DNA of 64,000 nt from Bacillota bacterium (GCA_023400235.1 JAEXFI010000043.1:62001-126000), one strand, 5' to 3'. Positions 45,021-53,608 are shown, counted from the stretch's first letter. Notes: generated from the letters alone by a model not told the origin. Translations and numbers: made by a program.

Positions 45021-45604
45021 GTACATTAAAACTGTTCCGCACCGGAAGGAGTGAAGGCAGAACGACCTACTCCAAAGGTGTTTTAATTGCCCTGCTGGTG
45101 ATATTCACCGCTACGCTCTGCGTGACCGGCCCACTGGCGCTGCCCATCGGCAAAACGCCCATTACGCTTTCGGTATTTGTACTGGTTGCCGCCGGTTATT
45201 TGCTGGGCCCGCTTTGGAGTCTTGTTCCTGTTGCAGCTTATATTCTTCTCGGTGCGGCGGGATTATCGGTTTTTTCCGGAAGGGCAGGTGGTGTGTCCAT
45301 CTTGTTCGGCCCCACAGGTGGTTATATTTTCGGTTGGCTCTTAATTGCGTTCCTGACAGGCTTGTTCGCCAACCGATTTCGAAACCCGTTAATACAATTT
45401 GTCGGAGTGCTGGCCGGTGAGCTCGCATTCTATATAGCAGGCGTAGTCTGGTATATGGCGGTTTCCAAGGCGATATTTGTCATCGCCATCCTGTTCGGCG
45501 TGCTGTCTTTTTTGGTCAGCAACCTGATTCAGGGTATCGCCGGCTTCCTCGTTGGTTTTGTCCTGCACAGGCTCCTGCCGCATGCACCGGCAAAGAAAGG
45601 ATAA
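45017..45604 (+). CDS. bioY: BioY-like vitamin transporter (ECF S component)
   Basis: A 195-residue membrane protein with about six helices and the BioY-family pattern: ITLSVFVLVAAGYLLGPLWS after LPIGKTP, YILLGAAGLSVFSG, and GPTGGYIFGWLLIAFL. BioY binds biotin and works with an ECF ATPase/T module, here encoded elsewhere, or partly alone. Its start overlaps the GNAT stop. Its presence points to biotin, a biotin precursor or a related compound as part of the island's chemistry. Confidence 0.88.
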   Translation: MSTLKLFRTGRSEGRTTYSKGVLIALLVIFTATLCVTGPLALPIGKTPITLSVFVLVAAGYLLGPLWSLVPVAAYILLGAAGLSVFSGRAGGVSILFGPTGGYIFGWLLIAFLTGLFANRFRNPLIQFVGVLAGELAFYIAGVVWYMAVSKAIFVIAILFGVLSFLVSNLIQGIAGFLVGFVLHRLLPHAPAKKG

Positions 45605-45608
45605 CACT

Positions 45609-46601
45609 ATGAAACATACATGGTTAAAAAGAATTGTTTTGACTGCATCCATCACAGTGCTGGTGATGTCGGCGGGCTGCTCCTCAGTGTCCCAGGAAAG
45701 CGCATCACCCGGCCAGATCGTGGTCAAGTATGGCTATCAGCCAGGGCACGCACAGACCGTGATTGCCCATGAAAAAGGTTTTTATGCAAAAGAACTCGGC
45801 GACAAGGTGGATATCCAGCTTGTGAAATTCCAATCCGGCCCATCGTTGATTACGGCACTGACAGCCGACAAGCTCGATTTTGGGCAAGTGGGCGATCAGC
45901 CGGCTATTCAAGCCAAGGCTAACAATGTGGACCTTAAAATTATCGGCAAATTTCTGTTCTCCGATAAGGTCAACGGACTGATTGTACGCAAGGATTCCGA
46001 CATTACCTCCATCGAGGGTCTCAAAGACAAAAAAGTGGGTGTCACCGTTGGCTCCACCGGACAGCAGTTGCTTTACATATACCTTGAGTCGGTGGGCCTT
46101 AAACCGTCAGATATCAAGCAGGTCAACCTGCAGCCCGGTGACATCGTTTCAAGCATCACGTTCCGGAACATCGACGCCGCCGTTACCTGGGAGCCGTATG
46201 TTACGCTGACGTCCTCACAGGGCACCACCAGACAGATTGCGGACGGTACGAATTACAAGACCGAGATCGATGTCATTATCGGACGCAATAAGTTTTTACA
46301 ACAGCATCCGGATATCGCACAAGGCATACTCAAGGCACAGGCCGAAGCCGGCAAGTGGATTACCGAAAACCCGGAAGAAGCCCTGGCGCTCGTCGCAAAG
46401 GACGCAGGGCTAGATAAATCGGTGTTGCAGCCCATTTTTTCAAAAGTAACTGTCGACAATGTGAATCTGACAGATGCGGACATTAAGTCCATCGGGGAAT
46501 CCATCGACTTTTCAGTAAAATACAAGCTGATTTCCGAGGCTTTCAAGACTCAGGATTTCATTGACACACAGTATCTCAAGCTGGCGGGCCTGCGCCCATA
46601 A
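45609..46601 (+). CDS. SsuA/NMT1-like substrate-binding lipoprotein
   Basis: The start is at 45609 (MKHTWLKRIVLTASITVLV), 4 nt after the BioY-like gene, with AAAGGA upstream. Lipobox SAGC puts the lipidated Cys at residue 24. The 330-residue protein has the periplasmic fold of the sulfonate/taurine/thiamine-precursor group (YGYQPGHAQTVIAHEKGFYA, ALTADKLDFGQVGDQPA, AAVTWEPYVTL). Such proteins bind small compounds such as alkanesulfonates, nitrate, hydroxymethylpyrimidine or riboflavin. It is the binding partner of the ABC permease and ATPase downstream. Confidence 0.92.
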   Translation: MKHTWLKRIVLTASITVLVMSAGCSSVSQESASPGQIVVKYGYQPGHAQTVIAHEKGFYAKELGDKVDIQLVKFQSGPSLITALTADKLDFGQVGDQPAIQAKANNVDLKIIGKFLFSDKVNGLIVRKDSDITSIEGLKDKKVGVTVGSTGQQLLYIYLESVGLKPSDIKQVNLQPGDIVSSITFRNIDAAVTWEPYVTLTSSQGTTRQIADGTNYKTEIDVIIGRNKFLQQHPDIAQGILKAQAEAGKWITENPEEALALVAKDAGLDKSVLQPIFSKVTVDNVNLTDADIKSIGESIDFSVKYKLISEAFKTQDFIDTQYLKLAGLRP

Positions 46602-46644
46602 ACAGCCGGCATCGGACCAAAATAAAGTCCAAGGAGGACGCATT

Positions 46645-47433
46645 ATGCCAACATGGTACCATAAGGATTCAAAAAAAGAAACCATATTACATAATATACT
46701 TAAATTCTGTACTCCTGTGGCAGTAGTAGTGCTCTGGCAGCTCTTCAGTGCAGTCGGCTGGATCAACGCGTCTGTTCTGCCCGCCCCGTTGGCCATTATG
46801 AAGGTATTTATCAACCGGATTGCAAGCGGTGAGTTTTTTACAGATGCGGGCATAAGCCTTTTGCGTGTACTGCAGGGCTATCTCCTGGGAGGTGCGCTGG
46901 GCATTGTAGTGGGCACCGCCATGGCATTCAGCCGGCGGTTTGAGAGTGCCCTCTCGCTGATTTTCAATCTTATTCGCCCCATTCCAATCATTGCCTGGGT
47001 TCCGATTTTCATCATGTGGTTGGGTATCGGTGAGGTATCCAAGGTAACAGTAATTACCTTCGGCACATTTTTCCCTGTACTGCTCAATACCCTGCACGGC
47101 ATCCGTTCCACAGACCCCAAACTGCTTGAGGTTGCGGGCTCCTTTGAGAAAAAGCGCAGCCGTATTTTCTTTTCCGTGATACTGCCATCTGCATCCCCGG
47201 CAATCTTCACAGGTCTTCGGTTGGGGCTGGGGCTCGCGTGGATGAGTGTGGTAGGAGCCGAAATGATCGGCGCCTCTTCCGGTATCGGGTATCTTATCGC
47301 GTTTGCCGGCCAACTGTCGCAGCCGGCTGTAATGCTTATGGGTGTGTTCGTCATCGGCATCATCGGTTGCGTAATTGACTTGCTGCTGCGGATGCTGGAA
47401 CACCGCCTCATGAAATGGAACGTAAATCCCTAA
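46645..47433 (+). CDS. SsuC/ThiX-like ABC permease
   Basis: Starts at 46645 (MPTWYHKDSKKE) after AGGAGG. The 262-residue protein has six membrane segments and the BPD-transport motif EVAGSFEKKRSRIFFSVILP (EAAxxxGA-like), and ends GVFVIGIIGCVIDLLLRMLE, as in SsuC/TauC permeases. It is followed 13 nt later by its ATPase. Confidence 0.93.
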   Translation: MPTWYHKDSKKETILHNILKFCTPVAVVVLWQLFSAVGWINASVLPAPLAIMKVFINRIASGEFFTDAGISLLRVLQGYLLGGALGIVVGTAMAFSRRFESALSLIFNLIRPIPIIAWVPIFIMWLGIGEVSKVTVITFGTFFPVLLNTLHGIRSTDPKLLEVAGSFEKKRSRIFFSVILPSASPAIFTGLRLGLGLAWMSVVGAEMIGASSGIGYLIAFAGQLSQPAVMLMGVFVIGIIGCVIDLLLRMLEHRLMKWNVNP

Positions 47434-47446
47434 GGAGAGAATTACT

Positions 47447-48232
47447 ATGCATGACACTCACGAAAACATTCTATCAATACATGACTTATCCATTCAATTT
47501 GCCATTGAATCCGAAACCGTGCATGCTCTGGACAAAATCAATCTGAACGTAGGATGCAACGAAATCATCTGTATCCTGGGTCCCAGTGGCTGTGGCAAAA
47601 GTACGCTTTTACGTGTTGTGGGCGGATTTGAAACCAGGTATTCCGGCTCGGTCGCTTTCAAGGGACTGTCCGTACAGGGACCTTCTACCGACCGAGGCTT
47701 TATCTTTCAGGAGGCACGTCTTTTCCCGTGGATGACCGTTGAAAAGAATGTGGAGTTTGGCTTGAAAGATCAGCTTGAAAAAGCTAAAAAAATTGAAATT
47801 ATACGGCATACTCTTGCACTGGTAGGTCTGGAGCGGTTTTCCTCCGCTTTTCCTCACCAGCTTTCGGGCGGTATGCAGCAGCGAGTCAGCATTGCACGGG
47901 CACTTGTAAATAATCCTTCACTTTTGCTGCTTGATGAACCCTTCGGCGCATTGGATGCATTTACTCGGATTCAGATGCAGAACGAGGTGCTCAAAATCTG
48001 GGAACAGGAAAAAATGACGATGATCCTTGTCACCCACGATATTGACGAAGCAGTGACGCTGGCCGACCGCATCGTGCTCATGAGCCCTCGTCCGGGCAGC
48101 ATCAAGCGCATCGTCGAGGTACCCATCGCACGTCCCCGGCGTCACAACGATCCTGATTATACCAGTATACGCAATATTATTTATACAGAATTTTTTTCGA
48201 GCTCCAATCTGAATCCGGAATATTTTATCTGA
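47447..48232 (+). CDS. SsuB/TauB-like ABC ATPase
   Basis: A 261-residue nucleotide-binding subunit with Walker A GPSGCGKST, Q-loop FIFQEARLFPWMTVEKNVEF, signature LSGGMQQRVSIARAL, Walker B LLLDEPFGALD and H-loop VTHDIDEAV. The order binding protein-permease-ATPase is standard for this importer type. It is followed by the second radical SAM gene after 39 nt. Confidence 0.95.
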   Translation: MHDTHENILSIHDLSIQFAIESETVHALDKINLNVGCNEIICILGPSGCGKSTLLRVVGGFETRYSGSVAFKGLSVQGPSTDRGFIFQEARLFPWMTVEKNVEFGLKDQLEKAKKIEIIRHTLALVGLERFSSAFPHQLSGGMQQRVSIARALVNNPSLLLLDEPFGALDAFTRIQMQNEVLKIWEQEKMTMILVTHDIDEAVTLADRIVLMSPRPGSIKRIVEVPIARPRRHNDPDYTSIRNIIYTEFFSSSNLNPEYFI

Positions 48233-48271
48233 CCGGAGAAATGAAAGTATTAAAAAAGAAAGGACACAGCT

Positions 48272-49492
48272 ATGGCGAATAAAAGCACTCTATCACGACA
48301 TGAGGTAATTGAAAAGTATCCGGATATTTCACCTTTTGTGATTTTAAAAACCGATATCCAGCGAAGGACGGTCACCTATACAGCAACTGCGCTGGCAGCG
48401 GTCGATCCGTCCGTCCATCAGGTTGAGTATGTGGGCTACAATCTGGATAAAAAAGACATTGTCATCCCCTGCTCGCTGCTGCTGCGAGACGGCACTACGG
48501 TTATGGCAGGGCCTTTTCCTACCGCACAGACACCCTATGTAGTGGATTTTATCGACGGAAAATTCATTTTGACCGACGGCGGAGTACCTGTCGACGAAAT
48601 ATTTTTGTGGGATAAGCCCGACTACTATGATAAAAAGACACGCTCAGGCATACCCATGTGGCAAATAATCAGCGCCCGGCCGCAAAGGCTTGACATCAAC
48701 CCATATAATTTCTGCCACTTCTGGGACAACGGGCGGGGATGCAAATTCTGCGCCATAGCGGCCAATTATCATAAGCATAAAAATGAGAAAGCCCTAAGTC
48801 TGTCGCCGCAGGATATTGCAGACACAGTCCGCGAGGCATTAAAGCAGCCGGGCCGTTTTGCCAACATCCTGCTGACGGGCGGTTCCATCACAGCAGGGAA
48901 AAAGTCCTTTGATAACGAGGTAGATAATTATATTGAGGTGCTGCAAGCAATCGGCGAGATTTTTAAAACAAAGCGGTTTCCCAGCCAGTTGATTGCCACA
49001 GCTTTTGATGAAGAACAACTTGCACGTCTGCACGAAAACACAGGCCTCATGTCCTATACTTCCGATATTGAGGTTTTGAATGAAGAGAAATTCAACTGGA
49101 TATGCCCGGGAAAAGCCGAGTGGCTTGGCTACAGTGAGTGGCGAAGGCGAATTTTCGCAGCGGTGGATATTTTCGGCCGCGGGTATGTCAATTCAGGCAT
49201 TGTGGGCGGTGTGGAGCTTGCCACACCGAACGGGTTTGGCTCTGAGGAGGAGGCACTCAAGGTCACACTTGAAGAGGCAGAAAATTTTGCGGAGCACGGC
49301 GTCAGTGTAGTCAACTGCGTTTGGAACACTTTGCCCGGCTCAGTATTTCAAAAGCAGGAGGTGCCGTCACTGGAGTATTATGTGCGACTTGCCAAGGGTT
49401 TGCAGGGACTGCGTGAACAATATGGCCTGAATATCGACATGGACAATTACCGCCGTTGCGGCAACCACCCCGATTCCGACCTTGCACGATGA
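48272..49492 (+). CDS. Radical SAM enzyme with CX8CX2C motif, copy 2
   Basis: A 406-residue paralogue of the protein at 42504, with well over half of residues shared by eye and more in the C-terminal half. The start at 48272 (MANKSTLSRHEVI) follows AAAGGA. The cluster cysteines C148, C157 and C160 lie in NFCHFWDNGRGCKFCAIA, again CX8CX2C. FGRGYVNSGIVGGVEL and RRCGNHPDSDLAR are kept. The two copies flank the importer genes, so they may act on successive steps or as a heteromer. It ends 13 residues earlier than copy 1. Reaction unknown. Confidence 0.9.
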   Translation: MANKSTLSRHEVIEKYPDISPFVILKTDIQRRTVTYTATALAAVDPSVHQVEYVGYNLDKKDIVIPCSLLLRDGTTVMAGPFPTAQTPYVVDFIDGKFILTDGGVPVDEIFLWDKPDYYDKKTRSGIPMWQIISARPQRLDINPYNFCHFWDNGRGCKFCAIAANYHKHKNEKALSLSPQDIADTVREALKQPGRFANILLTGGSITAGKKSFDNEVDNYIEVLQAIGEIFKTKRFPSQLIATAFDEEQLARLHENTGLMSYTSDIEVLNEEKFNWICPGKAEWLGYSEWRRRIFAAVDIFGRGYVNSGIVGGVELATPNGFGSEEEALKVTLEEAENFAEHGVSVVNCVWNTLPGSVFQKQEVPSLEYYVRLAKGLQGLREQYGLNIDMDNYRRCGNHPDSDLAR

Positions 49493-49557
49493 CAGAGAAA
49501 TGGTCGGACATCCATCTCATTAATACAAATTCATTAAGAAAAGAGTGATGAACAGTT

Positions 49558-50919
49558 ATGCGTTTTCCTGAGCGGGGAGTTCCCCGTGAAAAGCTTTTAG
49601 AATCTCTGCGGGCCTTAAAGGAACATGACGGCGATTGGAAGCACGGCCGAACCTGGGCCCTTGTGTACGACGCGGGGGATGAAATCACCACGGTGATGGA
49701 AGAAGTCTACCGTGAATATTTCCACTCCAACGGAAACGACCCCTTTGTGTTTGAGAGCCTGCGTCGCTTGGAAACCGAAGCGCTTTCTATGACGGCAGAC
49801 CTGCTGCACGGTGATGAAAACACCAGAGGTTCACTGACCTCCTGCGGCAGCGAAAGCCTGCTCATGGCCGTCAAGACCTTCCGTGATGAAGCGCGCGCCA
49901 CAAAACCGCACATTCGGCAGCCTGAAATGCTTCTTGCCTCTACAGCACATGCAGCACTTTTCAAAGCAGCGCATTATCTGGACGTGAAGCCCGTCGTGGT
50001 GCCTGTGGACTCTGCATATGGCATTAATCTTGATGCCGTACGCGCTGCTGTGACCGAAAATACAATCCTTATAATCGGCTCAGCGCCTCAATATCCTCAG
50101 GGCATAATAGACCCTATTGAAGATTTAGGAAAAATTGCCCTGGAGCATGACTTGCGCTTACATGTAGACGCATGCCTCGGTGGCTTCACACTGCCGTTTA
50201 TCCGTGAGCTGGGCGGTGACATCCCACCGTTTGACCTCGCAGTACCGGGAGTGTCCTCCATTTCCGCAGACCTGCACAAATACGGCTTTGCCGCCAAAGG
50301 TGTTTCCGCCATTCTGTACCGGAACGCGCAACTGCGGAACTATCAGTATTTTTCCCTGGCAGGATGGCCCGGCGGGCTTTTTTCAAGCCCCACCGTCACA
50401 GGGACGCGCCCGGGTGGCGCTATTGCCACAGCATGGGCGGCTCTGAAATACATTGGCCGCGCGGGATATCTTGAACTGACTCAAGGTATTCTTAACACTA
50501 CAAAAAAGCTGACCGACGCCATTGCAGCCATCGACGGCCTGCATATCCTCGGCATGCCGCAGGCCGGCATCTTTGCGTTGGGCTCTGAAACAGTCGATGT
50601 GCATGCCCTCGCAGATGCATTGATAAGCCGAGGCTGGGTCATCAGCCAACAGACAAACCCGGACTCTCTTCACTTCATGGTGACGCCGGCCCATGCGGCA
50701 TCAGCGGACGCTTTTATCGCTGACCTTCAGGAAACGACGGCACAGCTTATTAATAATCCTCAAAAGTTTGCAGATGGCAGCGCCCTACTTTACAGAATGC
50801 AAGCGCAAATCGGCGATGCGGAAACTGCAAACACTCTACTGACTGAGCTGCTTAGTCAAGCTATGACCGAAGGTGCCTCCCCCGTATCCGGGAGCGGCGG
50901 ACTCAGTCTGGGATTGTAA
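49558..50919 (+). CDS. Group II PLP-dependent decarboxylase / sphingosine-1-phosphate lyase-like enzyme
   Basis: A 453-residue fold-type I PLP enzyme. The Schiff-base Lys is K241 in ISADLHKYGFAAKG, the pyridine-N Asp is D204 in HVDACLGGF, and SCGSESLLMAVKT forms the phosphate cup. The layout matches sphingosine-1-phosphate lyase and the related amino acid decarboxylases (tyrosine, glutamate, cysteine sulfinate/cysteate type). It is the last gene of the island. A decarboxylase or C-C lyase step on an imported amino acid or sulfonate would fit, but the substrate is not readable. Confidence 0.9.
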   Translation: MRFPERGVPREKLLESLRALKEHDGDWKHGRTWALVYDAGDEITTVMEEVYREYFHSNGNDPFVFESLRRLETEALSMTADLLHGDENTRGSLTSCGSESLLMAVKTFRDEARATKPHIRQPEMLLASTAHAALFKAAHYLDVKPVVVPVDSAYGINLDAVRAAVTENTILIIGSAPQYPQGIIDPIEDLGKIALEHDLRLHVDACLGGFTLPFIRELGGDIPPFDLAVPGVSSISADLHKYGFAAKGVSAILYRNAQLRNYQYFSLAGWPGGLFSSPTVTGTRPGGAIATAWAALKYIGRAGYLELTQGILNTTKKLTDAIAAIDGLHILGMPQAGIFALGSETVDVHALADALISRGWVISQQTNPDSLHFMVTPAHAASADAFIADLQETTAQLINNPQKFADGSALLYRMQAQIGDAETANTLLTELLSQAMTEGASPVSGSGGLSLGL

Positions 50920-51015
50920 GTTACATCCGTTGCACAGCCGAAGGTATATTTCATCTGTTTTTTAACTGCTTACTTCAAGGGTCTTCTGGCCTTGGAATTC
51001 TCAGTTAATAGTTTG

Positions 51016-51044
51016 TTGACAGTTTGCACGAAATATAGTAATAT
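51016..51044 (+). promoter_or_regulatory. Promoter of the amino acid ABC operon
   Basis: TTGACA (51016-51021), 17-bp spacer, TAATAT (51039-51044). The leader of about 250 nt contains the MITE-like element at 51124-51285. Confidence 0.7.
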
Positions 51045-51123
51045 ATCAAAGTAATCATATAAGAATAGTATGATTTGTGCTGGCGTATGAATTTATTGGC
51101 AGGGACTGTATCCTGGATTTTGC

Positions 51124-51285
51124 TTAAGTCAATTACCATCTGCTGAAAGCCTATGGCTTGGGTTTGAGGCTAAAGCCTTCTGAAGTACGAACTCTTTAAA
51201 ACCCAAACCGTTGAAGCCCTTAAATAAAATGCCTGAAAGCATATATTCGCCTGTAAGGCGAAGGTTTAAACCATAATTGACTTAA
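51124..51285. mobile_element. MITE-like element, copy 2 (162 bp)
   Basis: Perfect 12-bp terminal inverted repeats TTAAGTCAATTA (51124-51135) and TAATTGACTTAA (51274-51285). Internal small hairpins include TTCGCC/GGCGAA. It shares its end sequences with the 207-bp element at 18161, but the middle differs. It ends only 19 bp before the TTG start of the permease, so it sits within the leader of this operon and close to its ribosome site. Confidence 0.65.
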
Positions 51286-51303
51286 TGAAAGGAGCATGTT
51301 ATT

Positions 51304-51963
51304 TTGGATTTTGATTTTATTGCACAATACATACCTATGTATGTTGCTGCAGCCGCACTTACGCTCCGGATTGCATTCTGGGGAATCGTTTTTTCCCTGG
51401 TGACAGGACTTGTTTGCAGTTTGATTCAATATTATAAAATACCTGCTGTGAAGCAGCTTATATCATGCTATATTGAACTATCCCGGAATACGCCCTTATT
51501 GGTACAGCTGTTCTTCTTATATTTTGGTTTGCCAAAGCTGGGTATAATGATCAGTTCTGAGGGCTGTGCCATACTTGGCCTGTCCTTTCTCGGCGGAAGC
51601 TATATGGCTGAAGCCTTCAGGAGCGGATTGGAATCAGTAGAAAAAAGTCAGGTGGAGGCGGGACTCAGCATTGGTTTACAGCACAAACAAATAATAAGGT
51701 ATATTGTTTTACCCCAGGCTATTTCAGTTTCGGTACCTGCTTTTTGCGCAAATATCATATTTTTGATAAAAGAGACTTCTGTTTTCAGCGTAGTGGCACT
51801 TGCTGATTTGATGTATGTGGCAAAGGATTTAATAGGACTGTACTACAAAACTGATGAAGCACTGCTTATGCTGGTTGTATCCTATTTTGTCATTCTGCTG
51901 CCGATTTCAATTATCGCGTCATTACTGGAGAGGAGGTTGCGCTATGCAGGATTTGGGCATTAG
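51304..51963 (+). CDS. Polar amino acid ABC permease, first subunit
   Basis: The start is TTG at 51304, 8 nt after AAAGGAG. The 219-residue HisM/GlnP-type membrane protein contains IELSRNTPLLVQLFFLYFGL and the docking loop EAGLSIGLQHKQIIRYIVLP, family hallmarks. It overlaps the second permease gene by 20 nt. These permeases import glutamine, histidine, cystine or similar amino acids. Confidence 0.93.
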   Translation: MDFDFIAQYIPMYVAAAALTLRIAFWGIVFSLVTGLVCSLIQYYKIPAVKQLISCYIELSRNTPLLVQLFFLYFGLPKLGIMISSEGCAILGLSFLGGSYMAEAFRSGLESVEKSQVEAGLSIGLQHKQIIRYIVLPQAISVSVPAFCANIIFLIKETSVFSVVALADLMYVAKDLIGLYYKTDEALLMLVVSYFVILLPISIIASLLERRLRYAGFGH

Positions 51964-52621
51964 AGTTCTTTTTGAAGGAAGTAATTTTTTGAGGCTGCTG
52001 GGTGGTTTATGGATTACTGTAAAAATAGCGCTTATCTCTGTTTCCATTTCCTTTGTATTGGGGATTTTTCTTGGAATAGTGATGACCTTAAAAAATCCTG
52101 TGACAAAAGCAATTACAAGAATCTATCTGGAATTTGTACGTATCATGCCACAGTTAGTGCTGCTTTTTCTGGTTTATTTCGGCTTGACGAGAGCTTTTCA
52201 AATTAATCTTTCAGGCCAACTGTCAGCCGTAATTGTCTTTGTTGTGTGGGGAACCGCTGAAATGGGGGATCTGGTGCGAAGTGCCCTGATTTCCATATCA
52301 AAACATCAGTATGAAAGCGGAACAGCTTTAGGGCTGACCAACCTTCAGGTGTACAGGTATATAATCATTCCACAGACAGTGCGAAGGCTGCTTCCTTTAT
52401 CAATAAACCTTATGACACGCATGGTAAAAACTACTTCTCTGATTGTTCTCATAGGTGTTGTAGAAGTTTTGAAGGTGGGGCAGCAGATTATTGAAGCTAA
52501 CCGCTATACTGCACCCTCGGGTGCACTTTGGATTTACGGGACTATCTTCTTACTTTATTTTATTGTTTGCTTTCCCATTTCACGTTTGGCGGGCCGGCTG
52601 GAAAAACGTTGGATGAATTGA
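51944..52621 (+). CDS. Polar amino acid ABC permease, second subunit
   Basis: I take the ATG at 51944 (MQDLGIRVLFEGSNFLRLL), with GAGGTTG upstream; longer in-frame starts lie inside the preceding gene and lack a site. The 225-residue protein has LEFVRIMPQLVLLFLVYFGL and ESGTALGLTNLQVYRYIIIP, matching its partner. Both permeases would form a heterodimer. The gene ends just before the tandem structured repeat. Confidence 0.92.
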   Translation: MQDLGIRVLFEGSNFLRLLGGLWITVKIALISVSISFVLGIFLGIVMTLKNPVTKAITRIYLEFVRIMPQLVLLFLVYFGLTRAFQINLSGQLSAVIVFVVWGTAEMGDLVRSALISISKHQYESGTALGLTNLQVYRYIIIPQTVRRLLPLSINLMTRMVKTTSLIVLIGVVEVLKVGQQIIEANRYTAPSGALWIYGTIFLLYFIVCFPISRLAGRLEKRWMN

Positions 52622-52623
52622 CA

Positions 52624-52837
52624 GGAGGTTAGCTTGAAAGATACATGTTGTGTATCAAAGTGACTTTCAAGCAGCGAAAGCCACTGCGTGCCTTTCATTA
52701 CTATTTGTGTACGCGCTGGGCGCGTAGATGAGAGGTTAGCGTGAAAGATAAATGTGGTAAGTCAAAGTGGATTTCACGCGGAGAAAACCACTACGTGGCT
52801 TTCATTACTATTTGTGTACGCGCTATGCGCGTAGATG
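52624..52837 (+). repeat. Tandem 107-bp three-hairpin element between operon genes
   Basis: Two copies, 52624-52730 and 52731-52837, align with a constant 107-bp offset. Each can form three hairpins. Copy 1 has GCTTGAAAG/CTTTCAAGC (52632-52640, 52664-52672), a GAAAG..CTTTC stem (52676-52696) and TACGCGC/GCGCGTA (52710-52726). Copy 2 has GCGTGAAA/TTTCACGC, a GAAA..CCAC/GTGG..TTTC stem and the same GC-rich third stem. In stem 1 a T-A pair of copy 1 is G-C in copy 2, a compensatory change that supports a conserved RNA fold. It is non-coding and lies in the mRNA between the second permease and the ATPase. Confidence 0.85.
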
Positions 52838-52846
52838 GGAGATAAA

Positions 52847-53590
52847 ATGACACAGGCACAAAAGCTGTTGGAAATCCAGCATTTGAAAAAGCAATATGGA
52901 AAGGATGCTGTTTTGAAGGATATCTCCCTTGATATTCACCAGGGTGAGGTTGTGGTGATAGTAGGTCCTTCGGGTTGCGGGAAAAGTACGCTTTTGAGAT
53001 GCATCAACGGACTTGAGCCAATCCAGGCAGGAGATATCCTGCTGGATGGAAAGGTGATTACCGACGGCAAAACTCAATGGAGCCAAATACGTCAAAAAAT
53101 AGGCATGGTATTTCAAAACTATGATCTGTTTCCTCACATGACGGTAATAGATAACATACTGCTTGGCCCCACGAAAGTTCAGGGACGTACTAAGCAGGAA
53201 GCTGCTGAGGATGCAAAAAAGCTGCTGGAACGTGTAGAACTTCTGGATAAAACAAGTTCCTATCCCCGTCAGTTATCCGGCGGACAAAAGCAAAGGGCAG
53301 CTATTGTAAGGGCTCTGATGATGGAACCCGAAATGATGCTGTTTGACGAGATCACTGCGGCGTTAGATCCTGAAATGGTACGTGAAGTACTGGATGTAGT
53401 TCTGGAATTGGCAAAGGGCGGCATGACCATGATTATTGTAACCCATGAAATGCAATTTGCAAGAGCAATAGCAGATCGTATTATCTTCATTGACAGCGGA
53501 GAAATAGTAGAAACCGGGAATCCGGAAGAATTTTTTACCGAGCCGAAAACTGAGCGTGCGCGCAAGTTTTTGAATATATTTAATTATTAA
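52847..53590 (+). CDS. Polar amino acid ABC ATPase (GlnQ-like)
   Basis: The start at 52847 (MTQAQKLLEIQHLKK) has GGGAG 5 nt upstream; an ATG four codons earlier lies in the tandem repeat. The 247-residue protein has Walker A GPSGCGKST, signature LSGGQKQRAAIVRAL, Walker B MLFDEITAALD and H-loop VTHEMQFARAIADR, standard for this family. It belongs with the permeases before the repeat and the binding protein 18 nt after it. Confidence 0.95.
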   Translation: MTQAQKLLEIQHLKKQYGKDAVLKDISLDIHQGEVVVIVGPSGCGKSTLLRCINGLEPIQAGDILLDGKVITDGKTQWSQIRQKIGMVFQNYDLFPHMTVIDNILLGPTKVQGRTKQEAAEDAKKLLERVELLDKTSSYPRQLSGGQKQRAAIVRALMMEPEMMLFDEITAALDPEMVREVLDVVLELAKGGMTMIIVTHEMQFARAIADRIIFIDSGEIVETGNPEEFFTEPKTERARKFLNIFNY

Positions 53591-53608
53591 CAGAAAAGGG
53601 GATTTATA

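Noticed and set aside
46687..47457. 256-codon minus-strand ORF
   Set aside because: It is antisense to the SsuC-like permease in the GC-rich island, where long shadow ORFs are expected. The product is low-complexity and polar without domain character.
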